Shown here: piece after piece, positions 1-9,485 of the stretch
Layout of the letters: each line of letters begins with the position of its first letter
How positions within the stretch are numbered: position 1 is the stretch's first letter
Assembly (NCBI GenBank): GCA_012800795.1
Contig: JAAZIQ010000057.1
Span: 1-34,786 of the forward strand
DNA length: 34,786 nt
Origin: Bacillota bacterium
GTDB taxonomy: Bacteria > Bacillota > Dethiobacteria > Dethiobacterales > Dethiobacteraceae
Direction: 5' to 3'
Position numbers and translations under genes: made by a program
The notes under the pieces: generated by a model
Database searches by the model: none
Told to the model about the DNA's origin: nothing
What the model saw: only the letters and a program-made list of their open reading frames with translations

Positions 1-1
1 A

Positions 2-26
2 CGCCGCTAACGGGGCAGAAACGGCG
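2..26 (-). other. Short hairpin at window edge, possible start of rplM leader
   Basis: On the minus strand CGCCG (22-26) can pair with CGGCG (2-6) around a 15-nt loop. It lies just downstream of the promoter at 47-75 and would be the first structure in the outgoing transcript. In related Firmicutes truA is followed by rplM-rpsI, whose leader is often structured and autoregulatory. That gene is outside the window, so this assignment is inference. Confidence 0.3.
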
Positions 27-46
27 AATTGACACAAAAATATTTT

Positions 47-75
47 ATAATATGGTCTTGCAGCTGTCGAGTAAA
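47..75 (-). promoter_or_regulatory. Probable promoter firing out of the window (rplM-rpsI expected)
   Basis: Read on the minus strand there is a -35 hexamer TTTACT (70-75), a 17-bp spacer and a -10 hexamer TATTAT (47-52). It lies directly after the truA stop, in the 97 bases that hold no gene. Transcription would leave the left edge of the window. The next operon in Bacillus and many Clostridia is rplM-rpsI, which fits a separate promoter here. Confidence 0.5.
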
Positions 76-97
76 TATCAGTGACAGCAGGCAATTA

Positions 98-829
98 TTA
101 ATATTTTACCTCAAGCATAACTAAACCATGTGGTGGTGCTGTCCATCCCGCGGCGGCACGGTTGCGCGCTTTAAGCACGGGGGTAAGATCGGGAGGACGT
201 TTACCGCGTCCAACTTCAATTAGTGTTCCTACGATAATGCGCACCATGTTGTATAAGAAACCATTTGCTTCCGCTGTTATCTCAATGTACTGTTGCCTTT
301 CCTCTACATCCAGACGCATTAGATGCCTCTCCGTGGTCTGCACCGAGCTGCCGCTGGCCATAAAGGATTTGAAATCATGTTTTCCCAATAGCGCTTCGGC
401 TGCTTCCTGCATGAGGGCAAGATTAAGAGGATAGCCAATATGGAAACTATAGTGCCGCGTAAACACCCGGGGGTACTCTGCATTGTCGATGGTGTAACGA
501 TACACTTTACTTTTGGCGCTGTAGCGGGCGTGAAAATCAGCAGGAACAATTTCTGCAGACCTAACTATTATATCTTTTGGCAAATTTGCATTTAAAGCAT
601 ATGGAATGCGGTCAATGGGAATTGAAGTGGCGACCCTAAAATTAACAACTTGACCTAGTGCATGCACTCCGGCATCTGTACGACCTGCTGCAGTGAGGCG
701 GATCGCCTTACCAAAAACAGTTTGTATAGCCTGCTCTAATTTTTCCTGAATTGTAATGCCGTTTTTTTGGCGCTGAAAACCGCAGTAGTTAGTTCCGTCA
801 TAAGATAAAATTAATTTAATATTCTTCAT
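98..829 (-). CDS. truA: tRNA pseudouridine(38-40) synthase TruA
   Basis: Converts uridines 38, 39 and 40 in the anticodon stem-loop of many tRNAs to pseudouridine. The 243-residue protein has the usual length for the family and carries the catalytic motif GRTDAGVHA with the nucleophilic aspartate at residue 52. The N-terminus (KLILSYDGTNYCGFQ) and a late GFLYNMVRIIVGTL segment are typical of TruA. It starts at ATG, 42 bases after the ecfT stop, and closes the ecfA1-ecfA2-ecfT-truA block, an arrangement conserved in Firmicutes. No terminator is visible before the left edge. Confidence 0.97.
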   Translation of the reverse strand: MKNIKLILSYDGTNYCGFQRQKNGITIQEKLEQAIQTVFGKAIRLTAAGRTDAGVHALGQVVNFRVATSIPIDRIPYALNANLPKDIIVRSAEIVPADFHARYSAKSKVYRYTIDNAEYPRVFTRHYSFHIGYPLNLALMQEAAEALLGKHDFKSFMASGSSVQTTERHLMRLDVEERQQYIEITAEANGFLYNMVRIIVGTLIEVGRGKRPPDLTPVLKARNRAAAGWTAPPHGLVMLEVKY

Positions 830-871
830 CAGGGCTTCCCCTTCAGTAGAAAATGAGCTGCCTGTTATTTG

Positions 872-1675
872 TTAAACCTTAATCCATTTAATGAAGACCA
901 CTAGTAAAATTGTACAGGCAACGGCAATAAAGTCTCGCGGTCCTGCTTTTAATTCATTTAACCTTGTACGTCCTTCCCCACCACGGTAACAACGGGCTTC
1001 CATAGCAACGGCTAAGTCGTCGGCTCGCCGGAAAGAAGAAACAAATAAAGGAACCAGTAGGGGTACAAGGCTTTTGGCGCGACGATAGATATTCCCACTT
1101 TCAAAATCTGCCCCGCGCGCCATCTGCGCCTTCATTATTTTCTCGCTTTCCTCCATTAGAGTAGGGATAAAACGCAGCGCAATTGTCATCATCATGGCAA
1201 TCTCATGGGCGGGAACACCAATTTTGCGCAGCGGTTTCATTAAATATTCCAAAGCATCTGTTAAAGCAATGGGGGAGGTCGTTAAGGTAAGTAATGAGGT
1301 GGTCACAACAAGAAAAACAATCCGCAAAACCATAAATAGCCCCAAATACACACCATGAGATTCTACCGTGATACCGCCAAAACGCAGTAGCACATTGCCG
1401 CCTTTAGTAAAAATAAGATGAATTAGAAAAGTAAAAGTCATAATGTAGTACACGGGGCGCAAACCACGGAAAAAATAGCGCAGGGGCATACCTGATGAAA
1501 ACAGCAGAGAAAAAATAATGGCGGCTAAAATTGCATAACCCACAAAGCTATTCACAGCAAAAACAGCAATAATGAGAAAAATTAAAGCTATAAATTTAGC
1601 CCTTGCATCCAGGCGGTGCATTAATGAGTCTCCCGGTACAAATTGACCGATGGTAATACTTTTCATGATACTCAT
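872..1675 (-). CDS. ecfT: ECF transporter transmembrane subunit EcfT
   Basis: Transmembrane scaffold of an energy-coupling factor transporter; it joins the two ATPases EcfA1/EcfA2 to interchangeable substrate-binding S components for vitamins or metals. The 267-residue protein has several hydrophobic stretches (about residues 28-60, 75-92, 108-135 and a C-terminal helix) and an N-terminal GDSLMHRLD typical of the family. Of the two coupling Ala-Arg-Gly motifs, the first is canonical (MARGAD, about 185-190) and the second reads MEARCYRGG, with Cys for Gly. The ATG at 1675 is preceded by GGAGGTG and overlaps the ecfA2 stop (ATGA), implying translational coupling. No S component is encoded nearby. 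Confidence 0.95.
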   Translation of the reverse strand: MSIMKSITIGQFVPGDSLMHRLDARAKFIALIFLIIAVFAVNSFVGYAILAAIIFSLLFSSGMPLRYFFRGLRPVYYIMTFTFLIHLIFTKGGNVLLRFGGITVESHGVYLGLFMVLRIVFLVVTTSLLTLTTSPIALTDALEYLMKPLRKIGVPAHEIAMMMTIALRFIPTLMEESEKIMKAQMARGADFESGNIYRRAKSLVPLLVPLFVSSFRRADDLAVAMEARCYRGGEGRTRLNELKAGPRDFIAVACTILLVVFIKWIKV

Positions 1676-2526
1676 GATTTCTGCACCTCCAGCATGCGTA
1701 AGATGGCTTCACAGGCTTCGGCCACACTAAAAATATTTGTGGGCACATCTCGTCCTGCCTGCCGTAAACGATGCATCAACAACGCCATTTGTGGCAGGGA
1801 CAAGCCTAATTTTTCCAACTCCGCGCCGTCAGTAAATACTTCTGCCGGCGTACCCTGCAATTTTACTTGTCCGTTAGCTAAAACAAGTAAGCGTTTTGCT
1901 CTGCTGGCAACATCCTCCATGCTGTGAGAAACCAATACCACCGTTAGGCCATTCTCCCGGTGCAGCTTATCTATTTGTGCAAAAATCTCTGCTCTGCCCC
2001 GTGGATCCAAGCCTGCAGCAGGCTCATCTAAAATTAATACTTCCGGCTGCATGGCCAATACTCCGGCCATGGCCACACGGCGCATTTGGCCTCCGGACAA
2101 GGAAAAGGGAGAGCGGCTTTGCAGCTCAAGGGGCAAACCTACAGCAATTAATGCTTTTTCCACACGCTCTCTAACCTCATCTTCACTTAAACCCATGTTT
2201 CTAGGACCAAATGCCACATCCGCAAAAACAGTTTCTTCAAACAATTGATGTTCAGGGAACTGAAAAAGCAGGCCAACGCGGCGTCTCAATGCCAAATAAT
2301 CAGCTTTACTTTTTACTTCTTTGCCATCTAGAAGAATTCTTCCCGTAGTGGGGTGCAGTAAACCATTTAAATGCTGCACCAAGGTAGACTTGCCGGAACC
2401 GGTTTGACCAATAATGGCAAGATAGTCACCTTTATCAATATCTAAATTAATATTTTTGAGGGCTTTTACTTCAAAAGGCGTTCCCGGCATATAAGTATAA
2501 CTTACATTTTCCATTGTTAACAGCAT
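1672..2526 (-). CDS. ecfA2: ECF transporter ATPase EcfA2
   Basis: Second ATP-binding subunit of the ECF energizing module; it heterodimerises with EcfA1 and drives uptake through EcfT. The 284-residue sequence shows Walker A GQTGSGKST (40-48), the ABC signature LSGGQ (143-147) and Walker B VLILDEP (163-169). A C-terminal helical region after about residue 230 matches the EcfA dimerisation domain. The ATG at 2526 has an upstream GGTGGAG and overlaps the last codons of ecfA1 by 10 bases; a second ATG four codons further has no comparable site. Confidence 0.95.
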   Translation of the reverse strand: MLLTMENVSYTYMPGTPFEVKALKNINLDIDKGDYLAIIGQTGSGKSTLVQHLNGLLHPTTGRILLDGKEVKSKADYLALRRRVGLLFQFPEHQLFEETVFADVAFGPRNMGLSEDEVRERVEKALIAVGLPLELQSRSPFSLSGGQMRRVAMAGVLAMQPEVLILDEPAAGLDPRGRAEIFAQIDKLHRENGLTVVLVSHSMEDVASRAKRLLVLANGQVKLQGTPAEVFTDGAELEKLGLSLPQMALLMHRLRQAGRDVPTNIFSVAEACEAILRMLEVQKS

Positions 2527-3356
2527 AGTTGCTCCACCAATTCATCTACCGTCAGTATAGAAGGAGGAAGATCCACACCGGCCAAACGCAACTCATTGAC
2601 CAATTCGGCAATAGGCGGTGCAGCCAAACCCAGCGCCTGCAGTTCATTTACTCTGGGGAAAATCTCTTGCGGTGTACCTATTAAAGCAATGGAGCCATTT
2701 TCTAAAATAACAATCCGGTCTGCTGCAACCGCCTCTTCCATAAAGTGTGTTATTAATATGACGGTGATGCCTTCTTCTTTATTTAAGCGGGTCACTGTTT
2801 CCAAAACTTCTCGCCGGCCGCGCGGATCCAACATGGCGGTAGGTTCATCTAAAATTAAACATTGTGGGCGCATGGCAAGTACACCTGCAATTGCCACCCT
2901 TTGTTTTTGTCCCCCGGACAGCAAATGGGGTGCATGCTTTTTATAGGCCGACATTCCCACAATTGTCAAAGCTTCATCTACCCTCTGCCGAATTTCAGAT
3001 GCCGGCAGGCCAAGATTTTCGGGGCCAAAAGCCACATCTTCTTCCACGGTAGTGGCAACAATCTGGTTATCAGGATTCTGAAAAACCATGCCGGCTGACT
3101 GCCTAATTTGCCAATGATTGTTCTCATCCTTGGTATCAAGGCCGTTTACATAAAGTTCCCCGCATGTAGGTAGCAAAAGCGCATTGAAATGTTTGGCCAG
3201 CGTTGATTTCCCCGAACCATTGGGACCCAAAATGGCAACAAATTCCCCTCTTTTTATCGAAAGATTAATCTCGCGTAGTGCCCAAAATTCACCCTCATCT
3301 TCTTTTTCATATCGATGTCCAAGTCCTACTGCTTTGATTATTTCGATTGGACTCAC
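2517..3356 (-). CDS. ecfA1: ECF transporter ATPase EcfA1
   Basis: First ATP-binding subunit of the ECF transporter energizing module. Over 279 residues it shows Walker A GPNGSGKST (44-52), Q-loop Q93, signature LSGGQ (146-150), Walker B CLILDEP (166-172) and H-loop histidine about 204. The reading frame can only begin at a GTG (3354-3356); the G-rich stretch in front of it nearly touches the codon, so the exact start is uncertain by a few residues. It follows rplQ after a terminator-like hairpin and overlaps ecfA2. Subunit naming (A1 versus A2) rests on gene order. Confidence 0.94.
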   Translation of the reverse strand: MSPIEIIKAVGLGHRYEKEDEGEFWALREINLSIKRGEFVAILGPNGSGKSTLAKHFNALLLPTCGELYVNGLDTKDENNHWQIRQSAGMVFQNPDNQIVATTVEEDVAFGPENLGLPASEIRQRVDEALTIVGMSAYKKHAPHLLSGGQKQRVAIAGVLAMRPQCLILDEPTAMLDPRGRREVLETVTRLNKEEGITVILITHFMEEAVAADRIVILENGSIALIGTPQEIFPRVNELQALGLAAPPIAELVNELRLAGVDLPPSILTVDELVEQLCC

Positions 3357-3391
3357 CCCCCGGTGTGGGATCGAAAATAGCGGCCACTACA

Positions 3392-3424
3392 AAGAAAATC
3401 GACATATAAAGGGTCGATTTTCTT
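3392..3424 (-). terminator. Terminator-like hairpin after rplQ
   Basis: On the minus strand AAGAAAATCGAC pairs perfectly with GTCGATTTTCTT across a 9-nt loop, giving a 12-bp stem in the 85-base gap between rplQ and ecfA1. The U-rich tract is part of the descending arm rather than following a GC-rich stem, so termination may be partial. It marks the likely end of the ribosomal superoperon, with read-through into the ecf genes possible. I see no convincing promoter for ecfA1 in the gap. Confidence 0.5.
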
Positions 3425-3441
3425 GTTCCTTTATTTTTTAT

Positions 3442-3780
3442 CTACACAAACTCAATAATTGCCATCGGTGCAGCATCACCACGGCGTCTGCCTACCTTCA
3501 GGATACGGGTATATCCGCCCTGACGCCCTTCATAGCGAGGGGCTATTTCATCAAATAGTTTTTTTACCGCAGTCTCATCCAAGAGATAGGCCAAAGCTTG
3601 GCGGCGCGCATGTAAATCTTTACGTTTCCCGAGGGTAATCATTTTTTCTGTAATGCTGCGGATTTGCTTTGCTTTTGCCTCCGTGGTTTTGACTCTTTCG
3701 GCAAGAATCATTGAAGTTACCAAGTTACGCAGCATCGCACGGCGATGATCACTACGACGGCCGAATTTGCGTAGTACCAT
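3442..3780 (-). CDS. rplQ: 50S ribosomal protein L17
   Basis: Large-subunit protein L17, located near the exit tunnel. The 112-residue sequence begins with the family hallmark [17 protein letters not shown] and has the length usual in Firmicutes, without the C-terminal extension of some other phyla. The ATG at 3780 follows AAAGGAGG by an ideal distance. It is the last gene of the alpha operon, 14 bases after rpoA, as in Bacillus. Confidence 0.98.
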   Translation of the reverse strand: MVLRKFGRRSDHRRAMLRNLVTSMILAERVKTTEAKAKQIRSITEKMITLGKRKDLHARRQALAYLLDETAVKKLFDEIAPRYEGRQGGYTRILKVGRRRGDAAPMAIIEFV

Positions 3781-3794
3781 GGCTCCTCCCTCCT

Positions 3795-4742
3795 TTACTC
3801 ATTGCTGTCGCGCAGAGATAGATTAAGTTCCTTTAATTTATTAGTTACTTCTTCTAAAGATTTCTTTCCAAGGTTACGTATCTTCATCATTTCTTCTTCG
3901 GTCTTCTGGATTAACTCTCCTACTGTGTTAATGCCGGCGCGTTTGAGACAGTTATAGGAACGAACGGAAAGGTCTAATTCTTCAATGGACATTTCCAGAA
4001 TTTTTGCTTTATCATCCTCTTCTTTTTCATCAAGGATCTCCACATCTGCCACTTTTTCTGTAAGATTAATGAAAAGGCTAAGATGCTTGGAAAGAATTTT
4101 GGCACCCAGACTAATGGCCTCATCAGGATGAATACTGCCGTCTGTCCAGACTTCCAGTGTTAACTTATCATAGTCCGTATGCTGACCAACACGGGTATCC
4201 TCAACCTGATAGTTGACGCGGCGGATAGGCGAAAACAGGGAATCGATAGGTATCACGCCAATAGGCTGCCCCGTTTCCTTATTCCGTTCAGCAGGCACAT
4301 AGCCACGACCGTTAGTCGCATTTAACTCCATGAAAAGTCTGGCACCTTCTTCTAAAGTAGCCAAATGCAAATCTGGGTTAAGAATTTCTACGTCCGCCGG
4401 CAACTTAATATCACCAGCAGTAACCTCTCCCGGGCCCTCAGCTGAAATTATTAAAGTTTGCGGTTCCTCCGAATGAATCTTCATGGCTAATTGTTTCAAG
4501 TTAAGGATAATTTCAGTGGTATCCTCCACAACTCCGGGAATGGTTGAAAATTCATGCAGCACTCCGTCTATTTTTACTGAAGTAACAGCTGCACCCGGAA
4601 GCGAAGAAAGAAGGACACGACGCAGCGAGTTGCCAAGTGTGATCCCATAACCTCGCTCCAAAGGCTCAATGACAAACTTTCCATATCTTATATCATTGTC
4701 ATCATCGATACGTTCAATCCTTGGTTTTTCAATCTCAATCAA
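3795..4742 (-). CDS. rpoA: RNA polymerase alpha subunit
   Basis: Alpha subunit; its dimer nucleates assembly of beta and beta', and its C-terminal domain contacts UP elements and activators. The 315-residue protein has the N-terminal assembly domain ([20 protein letters not shown], about 22-41) and a C-terminal helix-hairpin-helix domain from about residue 250 with [14 protein letters not shown] and the [10 protein letters not shown] turn. The length matches Bacillus RpoA. The start is a TTG (4740-4742), seven bases after GGAGGG, giving the conserved N-terminus MIEIEKP; no in-frame ATG lies near. Confidence 0.98.
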   Translation of the reverse strand: MIEIEKPRIERIDDDNDIRYGKFVIEPLERGYGITLGNSLRRVLLSSLPGAAVTSVKIDGVLHEFSTIPGVVEDTTEIILNLKQLAMKIHSEEPQTLIISAEGPGEVTAGDIKLPADVEILNPDLHLATLEEGARLFMELNATNGRGYVPAERNKETGQPIGVIPIDSLFSPIRRVNYQVEDTRVGQHTDYDKLTLEVWTDGSIHPDEAISLGAKILSKHLSLFINLTEKVADVEILDEKEEDDKAKILEMSIEELDLSVRSYNCLKRAGINTVGELIQKTEEEMMKIRNLGKKSLEEVTNKLKELNLSLRDSNE

Positions 4743-4802
4743 AGTTTAACCCTCCTTCTCATTCCATACCAATGCGAGGGCAGTTCTTTTTCCACTCATG
4801 AA

Positions 4803-5432
4803 TTAGCGGGAATAGAGCTCAACGATGAGATGCTCGGCAATGGGTATATCGATTTCATCACGGTTGGGTAAACGAATAACCTTGCCTGTCATATTCTCAC
4901 GGTCTACTTCCAGCCATTCCATTGTTCCTTGATTATGTGTTAGCTCCGCAAGCTCTTTAAAACGGCCCTTACCGCGACTGCTTTCCCGGACAGCCACTTC
5001 ATCTCCAGGACGTACTTGGTAAGATGGGATTGTAACTTTTTTACCGTTTACAGTAAAATGACCATGCCTTACCAATTGACGGGCCTCAGAACGAGAAAGA
5101 GCAAACCCCATGCGATAAACAATATTATCAAGACGGGACTCCAGGATTTGAAGTAGATTTTCACCTGTGATGCCCTTACGGCGATCAGCCTCTTTGAAAT
5201 ACTTACGAAACTGCTTCTCCAGTACGCCGTAAATACGGCGTGCTTTTTGTTTTTCACGAAGCTGTAAACCGTATTCAGAAGCTTTGCCTCTACGGCGTTG
5301 ACCATGTTGGCCGGGCGCGTAAGATCTGCGATCTACACTACATTTTTCTGTATAGCAGCGTTCGCCTTTGAGATAAAGCTTTAAGCCTTCACGGCGGCAC
5401 TGCCTGCAGACAGCTCCTGTATATCTAGCCAA
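4803..5432 (-). CDS. rpsD: 30S ribosomal protein S4
   Basis: Primary 16S rRNA-binding protein that nucleates 30S assembly around the five-way junction. In 209 residues it shows an N-terminal zinc-binding arrangement with cysteines at 9, 12, 26 and 31 (CRQC, then GERCYTEKC) and an S4 RNA-binding domain from about residue 98 ([16 protein letters not shown]). The only plausible start giving the family N-terminus MARYTGA is a TTG at 5430-5432, 11 bases after AAGGAGG. Unlike in Bacillus subtilis, where rpsD stands alone, it lies here inside the alpha operon between rpsK and rpoA. Confidence 0.97.
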   Translation of the reverse strand: MARYTGAVCRQCRREGLKLYLKGERCYTEKCSVDRRSYAPGQHGQRRRGKASEYGLQLREKQKARRIYGVLEKQFRKYFKEADRRKGITGENLLQILESRLDNIVYRMGFALSRSEARQLVRHGHFTVNGKKVTIPSYQVRPGDEVAVRESSRGKGRFKELAELTHNQGTMEWLEVDRENMTGKVIRLPNRDEIDIPIAEHLIVELYSR

Positions 5433-5453
5433 TAGACTACTAACCTCCTTTGA

Positions 5454-5849
5454 TTATACTCTACGCCGTTTGGGCGGACGGCAACCGTTATGTGGAATAG
5501 GTGTTACATCCTTAATTAAGTTTACTTCTAGTCCAGCGGCCTGAAGAGCACGAATGGCTGCCTCACGGCCTGAACCCGGGCCTTTAACATACACTTCCAC
5601 TTCTTTCATGCCATGCTCCATTGCGGCTTTTGCTGCACTTTCTGCCGCCATTTGAGCTGCAAAAGGAGTTGACTTACGGGATCCTTTAAAACCAACAGTA
5701 CCGGCACTGGCCCAAGAAATAGCGTTTCCCTGTAAATCTGAAATGGTAATCAGCGTATTGTTAAATGTGGACTTAATATGCGCAACACCATGCTGAATAT
5801 TTTTACGCTCACGTCTTCTGGGACGTGCGGATCTTTTACGCGCTACCAA
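5454..5849 (-). CDS. rpsK: 30S ribosomal protein S11
   Basis: Platform protein of the 30S subunit close to the P and E sites. The 131 residues match Bacillus S11 in length and end in the hallmark [13 protein letters not shown]. Core motifs [13 protein letters not shown] and [12 protein letters not shown] are present. The start is a TTG (5847-5849) preceded by a run of six G seven bases upstream; this gives the expected basic N-terminus and no ATG is available. It lies 20 bases after rpsM. Confidence 0.98.
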   Translation of the reverse strand: MVARKRSARPRRRERKNIQHGVAHIKSTFNNTLITISDLQGNAISWASAGTVGFKGSRKSTPFAAQMAAESAAKAAMEHGMKEVEVYVKGPGSGREAAIRALQAAGLEVNLIKDVTPIPHNGCRPPKRRRV

Positions 5850-5869
5850 GACATTTCCCCCCTATCGTC

Positions 5870-6241
5870 TTACTTTTTGCGTCTCACTCCAACCGTGCGT
5901 TTCGGACCTTTACGTGTACGGGCATTATTTTTTGTCGTTTGTCCACGGACAGGTAAGCCCTTGCGATGACGGATACCGCGGTAGCAGCCAATTTCCATTA
6001 AACGTTTAATGTTCATTGCCACTTCACGGCGTAAGTCACCTTCCACTTTATAGTTTTTATCAATATATTCACGCAATCTGTTAACTTCGTCTTCTGTCAG
6101 ATCCCGGACACGTGTATCCATATTAATCGCAGTCTGATTCAGGATGTCTCGAGCAGTTTTGCGACCAATACCATAGATATAGGTAAGAGCGATTTCTATA
6201 CGCTTGTCACGCGGCAGATCGACTCCGGCAATCCTCGCCAT
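5870..6241 (-). CDS. rpsM: 30S ribosomal protein S13
   Basis: Head protein of the 30S subunit forming bridges to the 50S and contacting P-site tRNA. From the ATG at 6241 it is 123 residues, beginning [20 protein letters not shown] and ending in the basic tail [14 protein letters not shown] longer frame exists upstream, but GGAGG sits at the right distance before 6241 and the family starts here. Motif [18 protein letters not shown] is conserved. It lies between rpmJ and rpsK. Confidence 0.98.
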   Translation of the reverse strand: MARIAGVDLPRDKRIEIALTYIYGIGRKTARDILNQTAINMDTRVRDLTEDEVNRLREYIDKNYKVEGDLRREVAMNIKRLMEIGCYRGIRHRKGLPVRGQTTKNNARTRKGPKRTVGVRRKK

Positions 6242-6306
6242 AGGATTTGCACCTCCATTTCTTTGCAACAGAATTAGAATTTCCAGACTTTTCCCTTTTT
6301 ATACAA

Positions 6307-6441
<135 letters not shown>

Positions 6442-6663
6442 CTACTTATAACGGTAGGTAATCCGACCACGTGTTAAATCATACGGGGATAATTCCACTA
6501 AAACCCTGTCCCCTGGGAGGATACGAATAAAATTCATGCGGATTTTTCCCGAAACATGGGCCAGCACCTTATGTCCGTTTTTAAGTTCTACACGAAACAT
6601 TGCGTTCGGTAAAGGCTCTATGACCGTTCCTTCTACTTCAATACCATCTTTTTTCTTCGACAT
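6442..6663 (-). CDS. infA: Translation initiation factor IF-1
   Basis: IF-1 binds the 30S A site during initiation. The 73-residue OB-fold protein starts [20 protein letters not shown] and ends [11 protein letters not shown], both standard. The chosen ATG (6661-6663) lies inside the 3' end of the preceding KOW gene, overlapping it by 26 bases; its purine-rich site AGGGAGG is about 12 bases upstream, a long spacing. The frame remains open upstream of this ATG but that part has no family match. Confidence 0.97.
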   Translation of the reverse strand: MSKKKDGIEVEGTVIEPLPNAMFRVELKNGHKVLAHVSGKIRMNFIRILPGDRVLVELSPYDLTRGRITYRYK

Positions 6664-6967
6664 CAGGTTCTTTTCCCTCCCTTTCTCCCCCAGGCTGGTC
6701 TTCCCTAACCATACTACAGATCGCCCGTGCAATTTCTTCATCGCGCGCTTTGCGTTGCTGTAATTTTTCCACAAGCTCGGCAGGTCCGGGTCGGTGAATC
6801 TGCAAATGACGAAGATTTTTTCTTTTTGGGCGCTTAAGGGGGCGGTTTAAGCCGTTGGCCAGCAGAACCATATGCGGTCCGTCAAAACCAACAACCAGAT
6901 AATATTTACCGGAGTCACGGCCTGCAAGAGAGTAAACCAAATCGCCAATATTTGGCGTTTTATTCAT
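6638..6967 (-). CDS. KOW-domain RNA-binding protein (L14e-like)
   Basis: A 109-residue protein with an N-terminal KOW-type fold ([21 protein letters not shown], about 6-26) followed by a basic stretch ([14 protein letters not shown]) and a charged helical C-terminus. Proteins of this kind, resembling archaeal/eukaryal ribosomal protein L14e, are found in Clostridia between map and infA; their role is not firmly known, though RNA or ribosome binding is likely. The ATG at 6967 follows AGGGAG by 8 bases. The 26-base overlap with infA suggests translational coupling. No enzyme motif is visible. Confidence 0.85.
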   Translation of the reverse strand: MNKTPNIGDLVYSLAGRDSGKYYLVVGFDGPHMVLLANGLNRPLKRPKRKNLRHLQIHRPGPAELVEKLQQRKARDEEIARAICSMVREDQPGGEREGKEPDVEEKRWY

Positions 6968-7014
6968 CTTTCATTCTCCCTTCACTTTGCAGGTGCTTTT
7001 TTGCAAACCCCTTG

Positions 7015-7761
7015 CTAGAGTGCGGTTGTTATCACAGGTTCCTCGTCAGTGATAATAATGGTATGTTCAAAATGGGCAGATCGCTTACCATCTTTGGTTA
7101 CCACTGTCCAATTATCCTGTAATGTTTCCACCCGCCAAGTTCCTGCATTAACCATAGGCTCAATGGCCAAGGCCATGCCGGCCTGCAGCCGCGGCCCACG
7201 CCCCGGTCTGCCAAAATTGGGAACCTGGGGTTCTTCATGCATCTGGTTGCCAATACCGTGTCCGACATATTCCCTAACGACAGAGAAGCCATGCTGCTCT
7301 ACATACTCCTGCACAGCGTGTGAAATATCGGTTAAACGATTCCCGGCTCTCGCCATGGCAATACCCCGATATAATGATTCCCGTGTCACAGCAATTAAAC
7401 GTAAACTTTCCTCATCAACTTCTCCCACCGGAAAAGTAGCAGCAGCATCTCCGTAATACCCCTGATATACCGCACCCACATCGATACTAACTATGTCGCC
7501 TTCTTTCAGTTTGCGCAAACTGGGTATACCGTGCACCACTTCCTCATTCACTGAGGTACAAATTGTGGCGGGAAAGCCATGATATCCCAAGAAAGCAGGT
7601 TCACAGTTTGCCTTACGAATATGCCTTTCTGCGATTTTATCTAATTCTGCAGTTGTAATTCCAGGGCGAACAGCCTGCTCCAGCAGCTGTAAAACTTCTG
7701 CCACCACACGACCGGCGGTACGCATGAGTTCAATTTCCCGCTGAGATTTTATGGTAATCAT
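7015..7761 (-). CDS. map: Type I methionine aminopeptidase
   Basis: Removes the initiator methionine from nascent proteins using a dinuclear metal centre. All five ligands can be located: D94, D105, H168, E201 and E232 (motifs [32 protein letters not shown]), together with H78. The length of 248 residues is normal. Start: the ATG at 7761 is six bases from GGAGG; an earlier ATG at 7773 overlaps the secY stop but has the ribosome site behind it. It follows secY directly, with no adk gene between. Confidence 0.97.
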   Translation of the reverse strand: MITIKSQREIELMRTAGRVVAEVLQLLEQAVRPGITTAELDKIAERHIRKANCEPAFLGYHGFPATICTSVNEEVVHGIPSLRKLKEGDIVSIDVGAVYQGYYGDAAATFPVGEVDEESLRLIAVTRESLYRGIAMARAGNRLTDISHAVQEYVEQHGFSVVREYVGHGIGNQMHEEPQVPNFGRPGRGPRLQAGMALAIEPMVNAGTWRVETLQDNWTVVTKDGKRSAHFEHTIIITDEEPVITTAL

Positions 7762-7772
7762 ACAGGCCTCCA

Positions 7773-9029
7773 TTATTTCATAAAGCCCTGGTAGTTTCTC
7801 ATCAGCAAGTAGCTTTCAATTTGCCTCATGGTTTCAAGGACGACACCGACGACGATAATCATTCCAGTACCGCCAAAAATTATATTAACTTTAAAAATAG
7901 CTTGCAGAATTACGGGTGATACAGCAATTAGTGACAGCGCTAAAGCGCCGGCAAGTGTTAATCGGCTGGACACCCGTCCGAGAAACTCCGCAGTGGGCCT
8001 CCCAGGTCGTAATCCGGGTATAAAACCACCGTATTTTTTCATATCAGTGGCTATTTTATAAGGATCAAACTGAATGGAAGTATAAAAATAGGCAAAAAAG
8101 AGAATGAACAAAACGAAAAGTATGGTATGCACAACTGTACCGGGCGCAAACACCCTTGAGATCCATTTAGCAACGGGGTGATCAATAAAACCGGCTATTG
8201 TACTGGGAAACATCAAAAGAGTTGAAGCAAAAATAACGGGGATGACACCGGCTTGGTTAACTTTAAAAGGAATATGTGTGGATTGTCCCCCATACATTCT
8301 ACGCCCCACTACTCTTTTTGCATACTGGACCGGAATACGGCGCTGTCCTTCTTCCAAGGCGATAATCCCGACAATAAGTGCCAGCATAATCAAAATGATC
8401 AGCAAAAGGACAAAGATATTTAGCTGGCCTAGGCGCAGTAAGTTATAAATTTGCAGTACACCGGGACCAAATTGCGAAACAATACCGGCGAAAATGATAA
8501 CGGATATACCATTACCAATTCCCTTCTCGGTAATAAGTTCCCCCAACCACATTAAGAAGGCTGTACCGGCAACTAAAGAGACAATAATGGTGAGATAGGT
8601 GAAAGTGCCGGGGTTTAAAACAGCACCGCGGAATAGACCAAGCGTCATGCCGGTCGCCTGCACCAGTGCCAAGACAACAGTGCCATAGCGTACTACCTGC
8701 TGCATTTTCCTTTGTCCTTCCGGACCTTCTTTCGCCCATTCCTCAAACTTGGGAATGACCACACCTAGCAATTGGACAATAATGGAGGAGTTTATATAAG
8801 GGAAAACACCCATCGCAAAGATTGTGTAGTTTTCCAAGGCACCACCGGCAAAAACATTAAACAGGCCAAAAAGATTGCTTGCTTTGAAAAAATTAGCAAT
8901 TTGCGCCGGGTCCACCCCGGGTACCGGCACGTGGGAGCCGAGGCGGAAAACCACCAGCATCAGCAGCGTAAAGGTGATACGCTGACGCAGTTCTTTAATT
9001 CTCCAGGCACTGCGGAGCGTTTCCAACAC
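7773..9029 (-). CDS. secY: Preprotein translocase subunit SecY
   Basis: Central channel subunit of the Sec translocon in the cytoplasmic membrane. The 418-residue sequence has about ten hydrophobic segments, the plug and lateral-gate motifs ([28 protein letters not shown]) and the cytosolic loop with [15 protein letters not shown]. It starts at a GTG (9027-9029) six bases after GAGGTGA and one base after the rplO stop. Its SecE partner is encoded about 25 kb upstream; SecG is not in the window. Confidence 0.98.
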   Translation of the reverse strand: MLETLRSAWRIKELRQRITFTLLMLVVFRLGSHVPVPGVDPAQIANFFKASNLFGLFNVFAGGALENYTIFAMGVFPYINSSIIVQLLGVVIPKFEEWAKEGPEGQRKMQQVVRYGTVVLALVQATGMTLGLFRGAVLNPGTFTYLTIIVSLVAGTAFLMWLGELITEKGIGNGISVIIFAGIVSQFGPGVLQIYNLLRLGQLNIFVLLLIILIMLALIVGIIALEEGQRRIPVQYAKRVVGRRMYGGQSTHIPFKVNQAGVIPVIFASTLLMFPSTIAGFIDHPVAKWISRVFAPGTVVHTILFVLFILFFAYFYTSIQFDPYKIATDMKKYGGFIPGLRPGRPTAEFLGRVSSRLTLAGALALSLIAVSPVILQAIFKVNIIFGGTGMIIVVGVVLETMRQIESYLLMRNYQGFMK

Positions 9030-9030
9030 T

Positions 9031-9471
9031 TTAAATCACCTCTACTTTGCCGCCGGCAGCCTCAATTTTTTCCACCGCCGTTTTAGTAAAGCCCTGCGCT
9101 TTGACAGTAAGTGCCCTTTTCAGTTCACCATTACCAAGTACCCGCACTCCGTCTTTAAAAGATTTAATCAATCCTTTTTCTTGCAAAAGTGCCGGGGTAA
9201 CTTCTGTGCCATCGGCAAAAACATTTAATTGAGCCACATTAATTTCGTTATATTCTTTCTTAAAAATACTGGTAAAACCCCTTTTGGGCAGTGCACGATG
9301 AAGTGGCATTTGTCCGCCTTCAAAACCTGGCCGTACGCCGCCACCGGAACGTGCTTTCTGACCTTTATGACCACGGGTAGAAGTTTTACCCATACCGCTG
9401 CCAATACCGCGCCCTACTCTTTTTTTCGCAGTACGTGCGCCTTTGGGGCTCTTTAATTCGTGCAGTCGCAT
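9031..9471 (-). CDS. rplO: 50S ribosomal protein L15
   Basis: Late-assembly large-subunit protein. 146 residues: the long basic N-terminal arm ([25 protein letters not shown] in two conserved pieces) reaches into 23S rRNA, and the C-terminal globular part ends with AAGGKVEVI. The ATG at 9471 follows GGGAGG. It lies between rpmD and secY as in nearly all bacteria. Confidence 0.98.
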   Translation of the reverse strand: MRLHELKSPKGARTAKKRVGRGIGSGMGKTSTRGHKGQKARSGGGVRPGFEGGQMPLHRALPKRGFTSIFKKEYNEINVAQLNVFADGTEVTPALLQEKGLIKSFKDGVRVLGNGELKRALTVKAQGFTKTAVEKIEAAGGKVEVI

Positions 9472-9485
9472 TCATTACACCTCCC

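Noticed and set aside
6664-6774. Upstream extension of the IF-1 reading frame by 37 codons
   Set aside because: The extra residues run antisense to nothing known and overlap the KOW gene deeply; IF-1 proteins start at the MSKKKDG-like segment.
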